Positions 16,861 through 30,865 are shown, counted from the stretch's first letter. The stretch is DNA of 47,038 nt from Nitrosomonas sp. Nm132 (GCF_900100485.1 NZ_FNDH01000020.1:1-47038); one strand, 5' to 3'. Made by a program: numbers and translations. Notes: generated by a model not told the origin, from the letters alone.

Positions 16861-17457
16861 TTGAAAAAACAGTATGTTCACCCAAGACTTATTTTGGGAT
16901 CCAGCTCATTATATCGCCGCGAACTACTCCAGCGCCTAAAACTTCCTTTTGAATCGGTAAGTCCGGCAATTGATGAAACACCTTTGCAAGATGAAATGCC
17001 TGAAGCTACTGCCCTTAGATTGGCTGAAGATAAAGCACATGCTATAGCTGCAATTTATAGCGATGCTCTTATCATAGCTGCGGATCAGGTCGCTGTGCTG
17101 GGAAGTGCTCAATTAGGTAAGCCCATGAATCATGCTAATGCGGTCAAGCAATTACATTTTATGCAGGGTAAAGAGGTTGTTTTTCATACAGCGCTATGTT
17201 TATTGAATAGTCGCACTAACCGACTGCAAAAAAGGATTGTTCCGTATTTTGTTAAATTTCGCGAGTTAAGCGATCAACAAATTGAGCGTTATCTGTTCAA
17301 AGAGCAGCCTTATCATTGTGCGGGAAGCGCTAAATCTGAAGGTCTCGGGATTGCATTGATCGAGCGAATGAGGGGAGATGATCCAAATGCTCTGATTGGG
17401 CTGCCGCTTATTGCATTAGTGGAAATGTTGATGCAAGAAGGAGTAGAAATTATTTAA
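16861..17457 (+). CDS. maf: Maf-family nucleotide pyrophosphatase, YceF-type (7-methyl-GTP)
   Basis: This protein has the Maf signatures [18 protein letters not shown] at the N-terminus, then PAIDE and ADQVAVLG. It hydrolyses a non-canonical nucleoside triphosphate; position beside yceD-rpmF-plsX matches E. coli yceF, an m7GTP pyrophosphatase. The start is uncertain. TTG at 16861 gives a family-like N-terminus, while an in-frame GTG at 16828 adds 11 residues with no homology that I recognise. Neither has a strong ribosome binding site. Confidence 0.9.
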   Translation: MKKQYVHPRLILGSSSLYRRELLQRLKLPFESVSPAIDETPLQDEMPEATALRLAEDKAHAIAAIYSDALIIAADQVAVLGSAQLGKPMNHANAVKQLHFMQGKEVVFHTALCLLNSRTNRLQKRIVPYFVKFRELSDQQIERYLFKEQPYHCAGSAKSEGLGIALIERMRGDDPNALIGLPLIALVEMLMQEGVEII

Positions 17458-17559
17458 ATTTTTTCTTTACAGTCATCAAAGGATCAATTAGCCTAATAAT
17501 TTTGAATGCTTCAAACAAAGATCTGTAAGCAATATGATTAGCAGTAATAGATTTCCAAT

Positions 17560-17943
17560 ATGCGTAAGCGATTAACTATTAATTCTGTCATCTTGATTTT
17601 TTTCGTGAGCATGCTCACGAATACATTAGGTTGGTCGTTTAATGACAAGGTCTTCGCTCATGAACTGGATCATCACTATCATGCTGCTTTGTTTACTGCT
17701 GATCCACAAAAGCATCTTGATCTGCACCATGCTCTTGGTGATAACGGTGAGCTGGATGCGGCTACGCATTTATGTCTTCATGCAGCCGGACAATATCAGC
17801 CTTTTTTTGTGAATTCACCGTTTCTGATAATGGCCTCAGTTGCTGAGGCGGAAGTTTTGACGGTATTTGTTTCTGAAATCATTCCTGAATCTATTCCAGA
17901 TTCTCTTTTTCGTCCTCCTCGAAAGAATCCTGCCACTCTATAG
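17560..17943 (+). CDS. CzcI-like small periplasmic metal-resistance protein
   Basis: This 127-residue protein has an N-terminal signal or anchor segment (about residues 7-25). A histidine-rich stretch with HELDHHYHAAL and HLDLHHALGD follows. Small His-rich exported proteins of this kind (CzcI/CzcE-like) precede czcCBA operons, and a complete czcCBA set follows immediately. The likely role is periplasmic metal binding or control of the efflux operon. Homology to CzcI is by context and composition rather than a clear signature. Confidence 0.65.
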   Translation: MRKRLTINSVILIFFVSMLTNTLGWSFNDKVFAHELDHHYHAALFTADPQKHLDLHHALGDNGELDAATHLCLHAAGQYQPFFVNSPFLIMASVAEAEVLTVFVSEIIPESIPDSLFRPPRKNPATL

Positions 17944-18120
17944 TTGAATCCCTAGATCATGCGAGTGGTTTGAGTGTCGTATGATTGGGGTGTGATGCCC
18001 TCATCATTATTCAAATAAGCCGTATTCGCGGTGCAGAGATGGCGTGATTCAACAGCGCTACCAATCTACTCGTCATTGCGAGCACAAGCTAAAAGTATTA
18101 ACGCTTTTGCAGAGGATGCT

Positions 18121-19518
18121 ATGAAATTTAGATTACGGCACAAGGTGTTACAGGTTTGCCTGCCGCATAAAGTACAAATCTTAATCCTGTTTCTGGTAAT
18201 TTTTTGCTACCCATTCCGGGTGATGGCAAGTTCTGATTCAATAGGTTTAAATACTGATAAGCCTTTGAATCCTCTTGCACAGTCGCTGCCCGCTGAAGAA
18301 GTCGATTTAACCTTGCGTGATGTATTGGAGCTCATGTTGCAAAATAATCCTGAGCTTGCATCTTTTTCTAAGGAGATACTTGCTTTTGAAGGAACAAAAC
18401 TTCAGGCAAGTAAGTTTAGGAATCCTGATTTCACTGTCGAGGCAGAAGATGTTAATTCCTCCAACTCAGCGCTTCAACGATTTACCACTTTCCGGATCAG
18501 TCAGTTAATCGAATTGGGGGGGAAACGGAGTGCCAGGATGAATGTGGCATCGCTGGGGCAGGAATTAGCGGATAAAAGTTATGAAGCCAAAAAGCTGGAG
18601 CTGATTGCAAGAACAGCTAATATGTTTATCGATGTATTGGCAGGACAAGAGCGGTTGCGGGTGGCAGAGGAAACTTTACAGCTGACACAGAAAGTAGTCG
18701 ATTCAGCTTCTAAACGGGTCGAGTCAGGTAAGGCGCCCCCAATCGAGGAAACACGATCCAAGGTTGCGCTTTCAACAGCGAATATCGAGCGTGAGCAAGC
18801 GAGACGAGATCTCGCTTCAACGCGTACACAATTGGCGCTCTTGTGGGGCAGTGCCATGCCGCAATTTGGCAAAGTGCTGGGAGATCTTGAGTCGACTGTC
18901 GTGATCCCAGTTTTTGAAGTGCTAGAACGGCGTATTCTAAATAATCCTTTGGCGTTACGCAGTGTTAAAAATATCGAACATCGTAAAGCGATTATCGAAC
19001 TTGAGAAGTCGAGGCGCATTCCTGATGTAACGCTGGGAGGCGGGATAAGGCGCTACTTGGTAACTGAAGATACCACTGCAGTTGTCAACTTATCCATACC
19101 GATTCCGGTATTTGACCGGAATCAGGGCAATTTGCAGGAAGCTTATCAGCGTTTGAACAAGGCGAAGGATGAACAGACTGCGGCCGAGTTGTTACTAAGA
19201 ACAGAGCTGTCGCGGGCGTATCAGGCATTACTGGCGGCGCAGAATGAGATTAAGCTGCTGCATGATGAGGTGTTGCCAGGCGCCAGAAGTGCATTTGAGG
19301 TGGCGAATAGAGGTTATGAGCTGGGGAGGTTTAGCTTCCTGGAAATGCTTGATGCGCAGCGTGCTTTGTTTCAGAACCGGGTTTTGTATGTGCGTGCACT
19401 TGCTAATTATCAGCGATTGATCAATGAAATCGAGCGTTTAATCGCGGCGCCGATTGATGATTTTCTCAGTATGACCGCTACACGCCAATCTGAAGACAAT
19501 CTGGAATACAAGGAATAA
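18121..19518 (+). CDS. czcC: TolC-family outer-membrane efflux protein CzcC
   Basis: Starting at ATG 18121 the protein is 465 residues, with a signal peptide ending near VMASSDS. An in-frame ATG at 18031 would add 30 residues with no signal character; AGAGGA precedes 18121, so I prefer the later start. Two repeats of the outer-membrane factor fold are visible as long amphipathic helices, including VPVFDRNQGNLQEAYQRL-like segments and YELGRFSFLEMLDAQRALF. It forms the outer-membrane channel of the tripartite heavy-metal pump with the next two genes. Confidence 0.9.
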   Translation: MKFRLRHKVLQVCLPHKVQILILFLVIFCYPFRVMASSDSIGLNTDKPLNPLAQSLPAEEVDLTLRDVLELMLQNNPELASFSKEILAFEGTKLQASKFRNPDFTVEAEDVNSSNSALQRFTTFRISQLIELGGKRSARMNVASLGQELADKSYEAKKLELIARTANMFIDVLAGQERLRVAEETLQLTQKVVDSASKRVESGKAPPIEETRSKVALSTANIEREQARRDLASTRTQLALLWGSAMPQFGKVLGDLESTVVIPVFEVLERRILNNPLALRSVKNIEHRKAIIELEKSRRIPDVTLGGGIRRYLVTEDTTAVVNLSIPIPVFDRNQGNLQEAYQRLNKAKDEQTAAELLLRTELSRAYQALLAAQNEIKLLHDEVLPGARSAFEVANRGYELGRFSFLEMLDAQRALFQNRVLYVRALANYQRLINEIERLIAAPIDDFLSMTATRQSEDNLEYKE

Positions 19519-19521
19519 GTA

Positions 19522-24263
<4,742 letters not shown>

Positions 24264-24482
24264 TTCTAATTGGCATGATCCTATGGTAGCGATGGGATAA
24301 CGTTATGAGCAACGATGTTTTGCTGGGGACAAGGGTTTTATAGCGTTTTGTTTTATTGTTTTATAGTGCAAGGAGGTCTTGTCGATTTTTTTTACAGATG
24401 CAATATTTGCAACTGTATTTGGGAAAAACTATGAAGTTGCATACTATTGTTTTTATTTGTTTAGTTGCATAATGCGCAGTGA

Positions 24483-24498
24483 TGGTATGTATCTTGCT
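24483..24498 (+). promoter_or_regulatory. Sigma-54 (-24/-12) promoter of the HPr-rel-A gene set
   Basis: The sequence TGGTATGTATCTTGCT matches the -24/-12 consensus TGGCACGnnnnTTGCw at the key positions. GG (24484-24485) and GC (24496-24497) have exactly the required spacing. It lies about 165 nt upstream of the exported-protein gene at 24662, and no other promoter in the gap is as good. It implies control by RpoN and an activator. Confidence 0.6.
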
Positions 24499-24661
24499 TC
24501 ATATAAATTGAGAGAAAGGGTGCGATCATAATTATTTCTTGTTAAGTGGAAGTACCCGAATAAAATGGGCTGGTGATATACTGCATAAGCAGGCATCGTT
24601 GGTAACGATCAGGAAGCTGGGATAACAATAGATCCCTGCTCATCGTGAAGGAGTATTAGAA

Positions 24662-25093
24662 ATGTCAAAAGATAAATTTCAGAAGCAATCGGATTCGATC
24701 AAGGATTCATCAACCGTTTCACCGGAGCATGATCGTAGGCGGCTGCTCAAAAATACCGTTGCTATTCCAATTATCATGACGCTGAGTAGCAGTGTTGCGG
24801 CTCAAGTAGCGCGCACGAGTAATCTAGTCACTCCGATTGAGAATTTGGATGTTGCAGCGAAGAATACGAACGGGGATTTACTGTGTGTCCATCCCGGTCC
24901 TGATGGGAGTGTGGATGTTGTAAATGAAAGACCCGTTGATCTAGGTACCCTCCCATCGGTGACGGTTGATAGTGCGGATAGTGCTGATCTGCAAGCTAGC
25001 GCATGTCAAAGGGAAGGAGGAATCTTGATTTCAGCTACTGCCTATGCCTCTCTGAGTGGTAAAGGAGTCTTGCCAGATTCTAGTATATTGTAA
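24662..25093 (+). CDS. Small exported protein with twin-arginine signal, candidate HPr-rel-A partner
   Basis: This 143-residue protein has a positive RRR at residues 25-27 followed by LLKN and a hydrophobic run to about residue 46, ending SVAAQVA. The DRRRLLKN pattern resembles a twin-arginine (Tat) signal with cleavage after VAA. The mature part is about 95 residues, rich in Asp, Val and Ser, with cysteines at 75 and 115 and no enzyme motif. The start has GGAG 9 nt upstream. It is the first gene after the sigma-54 promoter and precedes a PqqD-like chaperone, so it may be the peptide or protein acted on by the system. I do not recognise a named family. Confidence 0.7.
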   Translation: MSKDKFQKQSDSIKDSSTVSPEHDRRRLLKNTVAIPIIMTLSSSVAAQVARTSNLVTPIENLDVAAKNTNGDLLCVHPGPDGSVDVVNERPVDLGTLPSVTVDSADSADLQASACQREGGILISATAYASLSGKGVLPDSSIL

Positions 25094-25140
25094 GAGCTTT
25101 TATATATATTATATTGATTAAGTAGTTTTCGAATAAGAGC

Positions 25141-25437
25141 GTGTCCTCCAAAACATCTTGGCGGTCGGTTAATTTTTCATCTTTACATATAGAAGAATGG
25201 AATGGTGAGTATACTGTTTTTCATCCTGAATCTGGGAAAACTCATTTCTTGAATCAGATGGGATTTCAGATTCTTGTGGATCTCCATAGTCGTCCTTTGT
25301 CTGCTATTTCCGTAGATGAGATTTGTCAAAACTTGATGAACCAGTTTCAATTGCAGTCTGATACGACTTTTTCTGATCAGGTGAGTAAAACTCTTCATCG
25401 TTTTGATGAGCTGGGTTTAATAGAACAAGTAAAATAG
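25141..25437 (+). CDS. PqqD-family peptide chaperone of HPr-rel-A system
   Basis: This 98-residue protein shows the PqqD fold pattern: HIEEWNGEYTVFHPESGKTHFLN followed by helices with LVDLHSRPLSAISVDEICQNL and a C-terminal winged part. PqqD-family proteins bind leader peptides and pass them to modifying enzymes. It starts with GTG. It lies 47 nt after the exported-protein gene and 10 nt before the HprK-like kinase, as in HPr-rel-A clusters of other proteobacteria. The bound peptide is not identified; the neighbouring Tat-signal protein is the obvious candidate. Confidence 0.8.
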   Translation: MSSKTSWRSVNFSSLHIEEWNGEYTVFHPESGKTHFLNQMGFQILVDLHSRPLSAISVDEICQNLMNQFQLQSDTTFSDQVSKTLHRFDELGLIEQVK

Positions 25438-25447
25438 GATCATTCAT

Positions 25448-26356
25448 GTGATCGTTGAACAGGTTCCCGTTGAGAGATTTGTTTCTCTGCTTTCTGAGCA
25501 GGGGCTTAGAGTTAAGTTGGGGCCTTTCAATGTTCAAATACGCACCAAGCTGCTACAACTAGCAAGTCAGCTTTACCCTCTTTATGCTAACTATGAGTTA
25601 GTTGAAGATGAAATTGCCGAATTTCATGTGCAAGTTCTGCCGAAACACTCCGTTAGGCGACCGTTTGCTTCATTTGTTCGCTTTTTGATCGATGGGCAAT
25701 CTCCCTTTCCTTCTTTTCCATCAGATCAAGCATTAGCAGTTTTGGAATGGGGGATTAATCTGGCGGTGGCTGTCCGAACTAATCATTTATTATTGTTTCA
25801 TTCTGCTGTGGTAGAGAGAAATGATGGTGCAATGTTACTGCCAGCCTGGCCCGGTAGTGGTAAGACTACCTTGTGTACAGCACTGGTACATCGCGGATAT
25901 CGCTTGTTCTCAGATGAATTTGGATTGATGGATCCCCAATTGGGTGATTTTCTTCCTGTACCAAGATTAATGCCACTTAAGAATCAATCTATTGGTGTGA
26001 TCAGAAATTATTTGCCTGAAGCAGTGCTGGGAGATGAAATATTCAATACCCAGAAAGGCACGGTTGCACATGTTCGACCACCTAAGGAAAGTATTCAGCG
26101 AGCAGGCGAGACCGCAAAAGCCAAATGGATCGTTTTTCCCAAATGGGTTGCAAATGCCCCCCTAAAACTTGAGCCATTACCTCAATCCGAAGCATTCTTA
26201 TTGCTGGCCAGCAATTCATTTAATTATGGGATGCTCGGTGAGACAAGTTTTAAAGCGGTTACACAGCTGGTGAGAACTTGTCGTTGTTACAAACTCGTCT
26301 ATTCTGATTTTGATCGTGTGATCGCCGCCTTGAATGAGCTGACTGATGACACGTAA
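25448..26356 (+). CDS. HprK-related kinase A
   Basis: This 302-residue protein carries an intact P-loop, LPAWPGSGKTTLC, with GSGKT at residues 136-140. LLLFHSAVVE precedes it and a Walker B-like LFSDEFG follows at 153-159, the arrangement of HPr kinase/phosphorylase. No HPr is in the window, so the substrate is unknown. GTG is the start, with AGGAT about 8 nt upstream. It overlaps the next gene by 11 nt. The family was defined by its recurrent link to PqqD-like and nucleotidyltransferase genes, as seen here. Confidence 0.85.
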   Translation: MIVEQVPVERFVSLLSEQGLRVKLGPFNVQIRTKLLQLASQLYPLYANYELVEDEIAEFHVQVLPKHSVRRPFASFVRFLIDGQSPFPSFPSDQALAVLEWGINLAVAVRTNHLLLFHSAVVERNDGAMLLPAWPGSGKTTLCTALVHRGYRLFSDEFGLMDPQLGDFLPVPRLMPLKNQSIGVIRNYLPEAVLGDEIFNTQKGTVAHVRPPKESIQRAGETAKAKWIVFPKWVANAPLKLEPLPQSEAFLLLASNSFNYGMLGETSFKAVTQLVRTCRCYKLVYSDFDRVIAALNELTDDT

Positions 26357-27461
26357 CTTGCCTGACCATCACAGATTACTACTTAATGCGCTGAACAACC
26401 CTGCCTCTGTAGTCGAGTATAAAATACCAGATTGGGAATTGTTATTGCGGTTGGTAAGAAGAGTGAAACTGCTTGGTTTTCTGGCGGCTGAGCTTGAGAG
26501 AAGAGATCTCCTGGATAAAATTCCTGTTCGTGCAGCCAATCAATTACGGTCTGGATTGATTCGAGCTAAAAAACTTCAGCAACTCGCTCATTGGGAATTA
26601 AATAGAATCGCTTCGGCATTAAAAGACACTCCAGTCCCGATGATTGTTCTGAAAGGCGCTGCTTATGCGCTGGCTAAGCTACCCTCAGCAGAGGGGCGGT
26701 ATTTTGTGGATCTGGATATTATGGTGCCGAAAGAGAGCCTGGATCAGGTCGAGGCCTTGCTATTGAAAAAAGGGTGGAGGCATCGGGATATTTCTGCTTA
26801 TGATGAGCGCTACTACCGGGCATGGAGTCATGAAATTCCTGCGCTCATCCATAGGGAGCGAGAAACGGAAATTGATATTCACCATACTATTGCGCCTGTT
26901 ACGAGTAGAGTGAAAATTGATACCTGCCACTTGTTTGATGATGCTATGACACCCAGTCATACAAATTATAAGATTCTTTGTCCTGTCGACATGGTGCTTC
27001 ACTGCGCAGTTAATCTATTTCAGAATAATGAGCTGGCTGACGATCTGCGTGATTTGCTAGATCTCCATGGTTCACTGGCAGTTTTCGGTAATGAGGATCC
27101 AGGGTTTTGGAGAAAATTGATTGAACGTGCCAATCAGCTTTGTTTAGGAAAGCCACTTTTTTATGGCATCCAATTTTCTCGTCTGGTTTTTCAGACACCT
27201 GTGCCTGGAAACGTGGAAAATGAATTAAATGAGAAACCATCTATCTTTTCGCGATCGATCATGCATTTTCTGGTTCCCCCCGCTCTGTTCCCGCTGCATC
27301 CAGATAAACCATCGAAATATGCCAGATTAGCGCGTTTTCTCCTGTATCTTCGCAGTCATTGGATAAGAATGCCCCTTCATCTGCTATTACCTCATCTTGC
27401 TTATAAATGTTATTTGATGGTGGTTCCAGGAAAAACGGTTGCTAAAGAATTAGGAAGATAG
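26346..27461 (+). CDS. Nucleotidyltransferase-fold protein (NTP_transf_5 type), HPr-rel-A associated
   Basis: This 371-residue protein belongs to the uncharacterised nucleotidyltransferase family often found in exopolysaccharide and HPr-rel-A loci. The active-site pattern is visible as IVLKGAAYALAKL followed by RYFVDLDIMVPK (residues about 107-130), giving the DxD metal pair. A later EIDIHH provides the likely third acidic residue. The start lies inside the end of the kinase gene, so expression is coupled. Biochemical function in this set is not known to me. Confidence 0.8.
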   Translation: MTRNLPDHHRLLLNALNNPASVVEYKIPDWELLLRLVRRVKLLGFLAAELERRDLLDKIPVRAANQLRSGLIRAKKLQQLAHWELNRIASALKDTPVPMIVLKGAAYALAKLPSAEGRYFVDLDIMVPKESLDQVEALLLKKGWRHRDISAYDERYYRAWSHEIPALIHRERETEIDIHHTIAPVTSRVKIDTCHLFDDAMTPSHTNYKILCPVDMVLHCAVNLFQNNELADDLRDLLDLHGSLAVFGNEDPGFWRKLIERANQLCLGKPLFYGIQFSRLVFQTPVPGNVENELNEKPSIFSRSIMHFLVPPALFPLHPDKPSKYARLARFLLYLRSHWIRMPLHLLLPHLAYKCYLMVVPGKTVAKELGR

Positions 27462-27503
27462 CTATGTTAGCTTGGAATCGGATTGAGCAATAATGGCATT
27501 CGC

Positions 27504-28946
27504 TCATAACAAAAAGAGTGTGGCAAGTCCTAGAAAAATAAAAAAACCTCCACTATCTGTTACAGCGGTGATCATAACACTGGATCCAATGGCTGGATCG
27601 CGACCCAATTTTTTACGAGTCAATGGAATGAGCACACCGACTAATGCAGCTAGTAGAAGGTTCAGAACCATAGCGAAAGCCATGACCAGGCCAAGCGGAA
27701 TATTCTGATAAATGATATACGTAAATAATCCAACGATGCTTCCCCATACTAAGCCATTTACCAGACCGACACCAATCTCTTTGCCAATGAGTTTAACTGT
27801 GCTGTCAGCGCTGACCTGGCCCAGTGCAATAGCGCGAACGATCATGGTAATCGTTTGATTGCCAGAATTTCCACCCACCCCTGCTACGATCGGCATGAGC
27901 GCAGCGAGTGCAACCAGTTTTTCGATGGAATCCTCAAACAGGCCAATGACGCGTGACGCAATAAAAGCTGTTACCAAATTGATGGCAAGCCACACCCAGC
28001 GGTTCTTGACACTTTTCCAGATCGGCGCAAACAAGTCCTCTTCTTCGCTCAGACCAGCCTGGCTGAGCGCTTCACTTTCGGCTTTTTCCCGGATGAAATC
28101 TATGACTGAGTTAACGGTTATTCGCCCTAATAACTTGCCATCTACATCAACCACTGAGGCGGAAACAAGATCGTAGCGTTCAAAAGCCTGGGTTGCTTGT
28201 TGTGCTTTGTCATGAGGGTGAAATTTAGCAATTTCTTTGGTCATCGCATCGCTGACCATGACCTCGGGATCGGTGACTAATAGCTGATTCAGCAGCAACA
28301 CGCCCTTAAGATATTCATTACGATCAACGACAAACAGCTGATCAGTATGGTCTGGTAATTCACCTAAGCGCCGTAAATAACGCAATACCACCTCAAGTCT
28401 GACATCTTCGCGTATCGTAATGACGTCGAAATCCATGAGTGCCCCTACAGAGTCTTCCGGGTAGGACATGGCAGCGCGCAGCTGCTCTCGCTCTGCCAGA
28501 GGCAGTGCGCGGAATACGTCCTCGATAACTTCGCTGGGTAAATCCGGTGCAAGATCGGCAATTTCATCCGCATCAAGCTGTTCAGCTGCTGCCACCAATT
28601 CGCTGCTGCCCATATCAGCAATGAGCGTTTCGCGCACAGCATCAGATACTTCGAGCAGCACCTCCCCATCATTTTCTGCCTTGACCAGACCCCATATGAA
28701 GAGGCGATCTTCCAGTGGTAGTGTTTCCAGAATATGTGCAATATCCGCCGGGTGAAGCTTCTCGAGCATATTCTGAATGCTCGCCAGATTTTGTTTCTGG
28801 ATAACGGATTCGACCAGTTCTTGCCGTGGCGAATCTTGTAGGCGCACCAACCCTTCCACCAGCCTGTACTTGCGGAGCAAATAAATTATTTGTTCCAGTT
28901 TACTTTGCAAGTCTTCATTTTCATGGTGATTATTATCTTCACTCAT
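27504..28946 (-). CDS. mgtE: Magnesium transporter MgtE
   Basis: This 480-residue protein has the MgtE architecture: an N-terminal superhelical MgtE_N domain (about residues 35-140), two CBS domains (about 145-270) and five C-terminal membrane helices. The conserved pore segment GVGGNSGNQTITMIVRA is present near residues 358-374. It forms a homodimeric Mg channel gated by cytosolic Mg binding to the N and CBS domains. No Mg-sensing riboswitch is recognisable in its 308-nt upstream region. Confidence 0.95.
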   Translation of the reverse strand: MSEDNNHHENEDLQSKLEQIIYLLRKYRLVEGLVRLQDSPRQELVESVIQKQNLASIQNMLEKLHPADIAHILETLPLEDRLFIWGLVKAENDGEVLLEVSDAVRETLIADMGSSELVAAAEQLDADEIADLAPDLPSEVIEDVFRALPLAEREQLRAAMSYPEDSVGALMDFDVITIREDVRLEVVLRYLRRLGELPDHTDQLFVVDRNEYLKGVLLLNQLLVTDPEVMVSDAMTKEIAKFHPHDKAQQATQAFERYDLVSASVVDVDGKLLGRITVNSVIDFIREKAESEALSQAGLSEEEDLFAPIWKSVKNRWVWLAINLVTAFIASRVIGLFEDSIEKLVALAALMPIVAGVGGNSGNQTITMIVRAIALGQVSADSTVKLIGKEIGVGLVNGLVWGSIVGLFTYIIYQNIPLGLVMAFAMVLNLLLAALVGVLIPLTRKKLGRDPAIGSSVMITAVTDSGGFFIFLGLATLFLL

Positions 28947-29254
28947 GGCAGATCATCCAGTAGAAAAAAGTTGTCATAATAAACAAACAGGAAATCAACT
29001 CCAGTCAACCGCCAGACAGAGTGATTCAAATATTGTTTTTTTTGTTATATCACAGGAATGAGTGCCTGTTTTTACAGATTTGTTGCTCATGAACCAAAAG
29101 TAAAAGAAAAGGGAGGGATGTTAACCCAGTCCGGCCTCTTAAGCCAACTAGCAGAAATAGAAGAACGTGAATAGAAGAGCGTTGACAGTGGCGAGGTTGC
29201 TACGTGCCAAGTCCGATAAACTTCCAGGAAATCGATTGCTGGATAAGATCTATC
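28947..29254. other. 308-bp gap between mtgA and mgtE
   Basis: No supported gene is visible. One 18-codon plus-strand ORF near 29118, preceded by GGGAGG, is too short to support. On the minus strand this is the upstream region of mgtE; a TTGACT about 60 nt before the mgtE start has no well-spaced -10. No M-box or ykoK element is recognisable. Confidence 0.5.
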
Positions 29255-29953
29255 TCATGGGATCTGGGTTAAAGGCATGCGGTTGAGTATGATATTACTT
29301 TTCTTCAGCAACTTCTGTGTCTTACGGTGTCGATCATAATAGCGCGGGTTAGGGATCATTGAGGCAAGAAACGCTGCCTGCCCGGCAGACAAGGCTGAGG
29401 CCGATACGCCGAAGTAATGAAGAGCCGCTGCTTCTGCGCCAAATACATCATGACCCCATTCGATCATGTTGAGATAAATTTCCAGTATTCGGCGTTTGGA
29501 CATCATCTGCTCGAGCATGATGGTGATGATCATTTCCTCAAGCTTGCGCCAAACTGTTTTTTGCTCTGACAGGAACAAATTTTTTGCAAGCTGTTGACTG
29601 ATAGTTGAGCCACCGACTACCCATTCACCTTGTTTGATATTTTTCTCAAGCGCATGTTGAATCGCTTGAAAATCGAAACCGTTATGCTTCATGAACTGGC
29701 TGTCTTCTGAAGCGATGATTGCTCGTTTTAGGTAGGGAGAAATATGTTCATAAGCCACCCATTGATGGCGTACTGTAGCGCCAGGATAATGTTGCTTTAA
29801 GATTTCCAGCCGACTCTGGATGAACGCACTCGTGTGTGGGTTATAAGTATTCCAGTAAACAATGTGGAGAAGTATCCATACCAGGTAGAGCAGGGCAACG
29901 CTGAAAGATAACAACAAGAGCCGCCATCGCCAGCGGTTGAAAAGTTTTGCCAT
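29255..29953 (-). CDS. mtgA: Monofunctional peptidoglycan glycosyltransferase MtgA
   Basis: This 232-residue GT51 enzyme polymerises lipid II in the periplasm. It has an N-terminal membrane anchor (about residues 8-31). The GT51 motifs are ASEDSQFMKHNGFDF, with the catalytic Glu in SED, then GGSTISQQLAKNLFLS and IYLNMIEWGHDVFGAEAAA. Length is normal for a monofunctional enzyme without a transpeptidase domain. It lies about 87 nt after aroE on the same strand. Confidence 0.95.
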   Translation of the reverse strand: MAKLFNRWRWRLLLLSFSVALLYLVWILLHIVYWNTYNPHTSAFIQSRLEILKQHYPGATVRHQWVAYEHISPYLKRAIIASEDSQFMKHNGFDFQAIQHALEKNIKQGEWVVGGSTISQQLAKNLFLSEQKTVWRKLEEMIITIMLEQMMSKRRILEIYLNMIEWGHDVFGAEAAALHYFGVSASALSAGQAAFLASMIPNPRYYDRHRKTQKLLKKSNIILNRMPLTQIP

Positions 29954-30040
29954 ATATCTCTTGTGAGATTAGACCATTTGAGGAATTCAAATTGAATGAT
30001 CAACATCCTTGTACAATGCGCGGCTTTGGTGCTTTCTAGT

Positions 30041-30865
30041 TTACTGTCCTTTCTTTCTTAACATTTCAATCACTTTTCTTGTTTCAGGTCTTACTCCGCG
30101 CCACAAGAAAAAAGATTCTGCCGCTTGTTCAACCAACATGCCAATGCCATCAACCAGATTACTTACGCCTTGCTGCTTGGCGAATCTCAAGAATGGCGTG
30201 AGTTCTTTGCCATACATTATGTCATAGGCAGTTGATTTTTCTGCGAAGATACCTGTCGGTAAGGGAGGTAATTCATCATGGAGACTTGCTGATGTCGCAT
30301 TGATGATAATGTCGAAACGTTCTCCAGAGAAGTCCTGATAATGACCAGTTAAGATATTGCCATGAGAAGAGAATTGTTCCTGCAGCACTTGTGCTTTCTC
30401 TTTAGTACGATTGGCGATAGCAAGTATGCGTGGTCTCTGCTCCAGCAGGGGCAAAATAACGCCACGTGCAGCCCCGCCTGCGCCCATTAATAGAACGCTT
30501 TTGTCAGCAATAACAACACTCTGGTTCACCTCGATATCCCGAATCAAGCCGGCTCCGTCAGTGTTATCGCCAAGAATGCCATGATTTTCATCAAATTTAA
30601 GTGTATTGACTGCTTGCGCAGCATTTGCCCGATCTGTTAAGCGAGTTGATATCACATAAGCTTCCAGCTTGAATGGAAGGGTGACATTCATACCCTTGCC
30701 TCCCCGTTGCTGAAATCGCTTAACTGCCGTTTCGAAGCCATCCAAAGGCGCTAGAATAGCCTCGTACTGCATATTCTGATGAGTTTGTCGTGCAAATTCC
30801 TTGTGGATGATCGGTGATTTGCTATGGTGTATGGGGTTGCCAATCACAGCGTAAAAGTCAGGCAT
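30041..30865 (-). CDS. aroE: Shikimate dehydrogenase AroE
   Basis: This 274-residue enzyme reduces 3-dehydroshikimate with NADPH in the aromatic pathway. Substrate-binding SKSPIIH and the catalytic lysine K66 in NVTLPFK are present, as is the aspartate in GDNTDGAGL. The nucleotide motif is LMGAGGAARGV and the C-terminal QAAESFFLWRG is conserved. It lies between a TonB-like gene and mtgA, all on the minus strand. Confidence 0.96.
   Translation of the reverse strand: MPDFYAVIGNPIHHSKSPIIHKEFARQTHQNMQYEAILAPLDGFETAVKRFQQRGGKGMNVTLPFKLEAYVISTRLTDRANAAQAVNTLKFDENHGILGDNTDGAGLIRDIEVNQSVVIADKSVLLMGAGGAARGVILPLLEQRPRILAIANRTKEKAQVLQEQFSSHGNILTGHYQDFSGERFDIIINATSASLHDELPPLPTGIFAEKSTAYDIMYGKELTPFLRFAKQQGVSNLVDGIGMLVEQAAESFFLWRGVRPETRKVIEMLRKKGQ

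Noticed and set aside
18050..18100. CGTCATTGCGAGCA segment before czcC, resembling a dispersed repeat
   Set aside because: Only half of the usual palindrome is present and no second arm is found, so I do not list it as a repeat.
29118..29174. 18-codon ORF after GGGAGG in the mtgA-mgtE gap
   Set aside because: It is too short, the spacing to the ribosome binding site is tight, and it has no partner gene or other support.
28947..29254. Possible Mg-sensing riboswitch upstream of mgtE
   Set aside because: No M-box or ykoK-type conserved segments or clear terminator/anti-terminator pair could be found.
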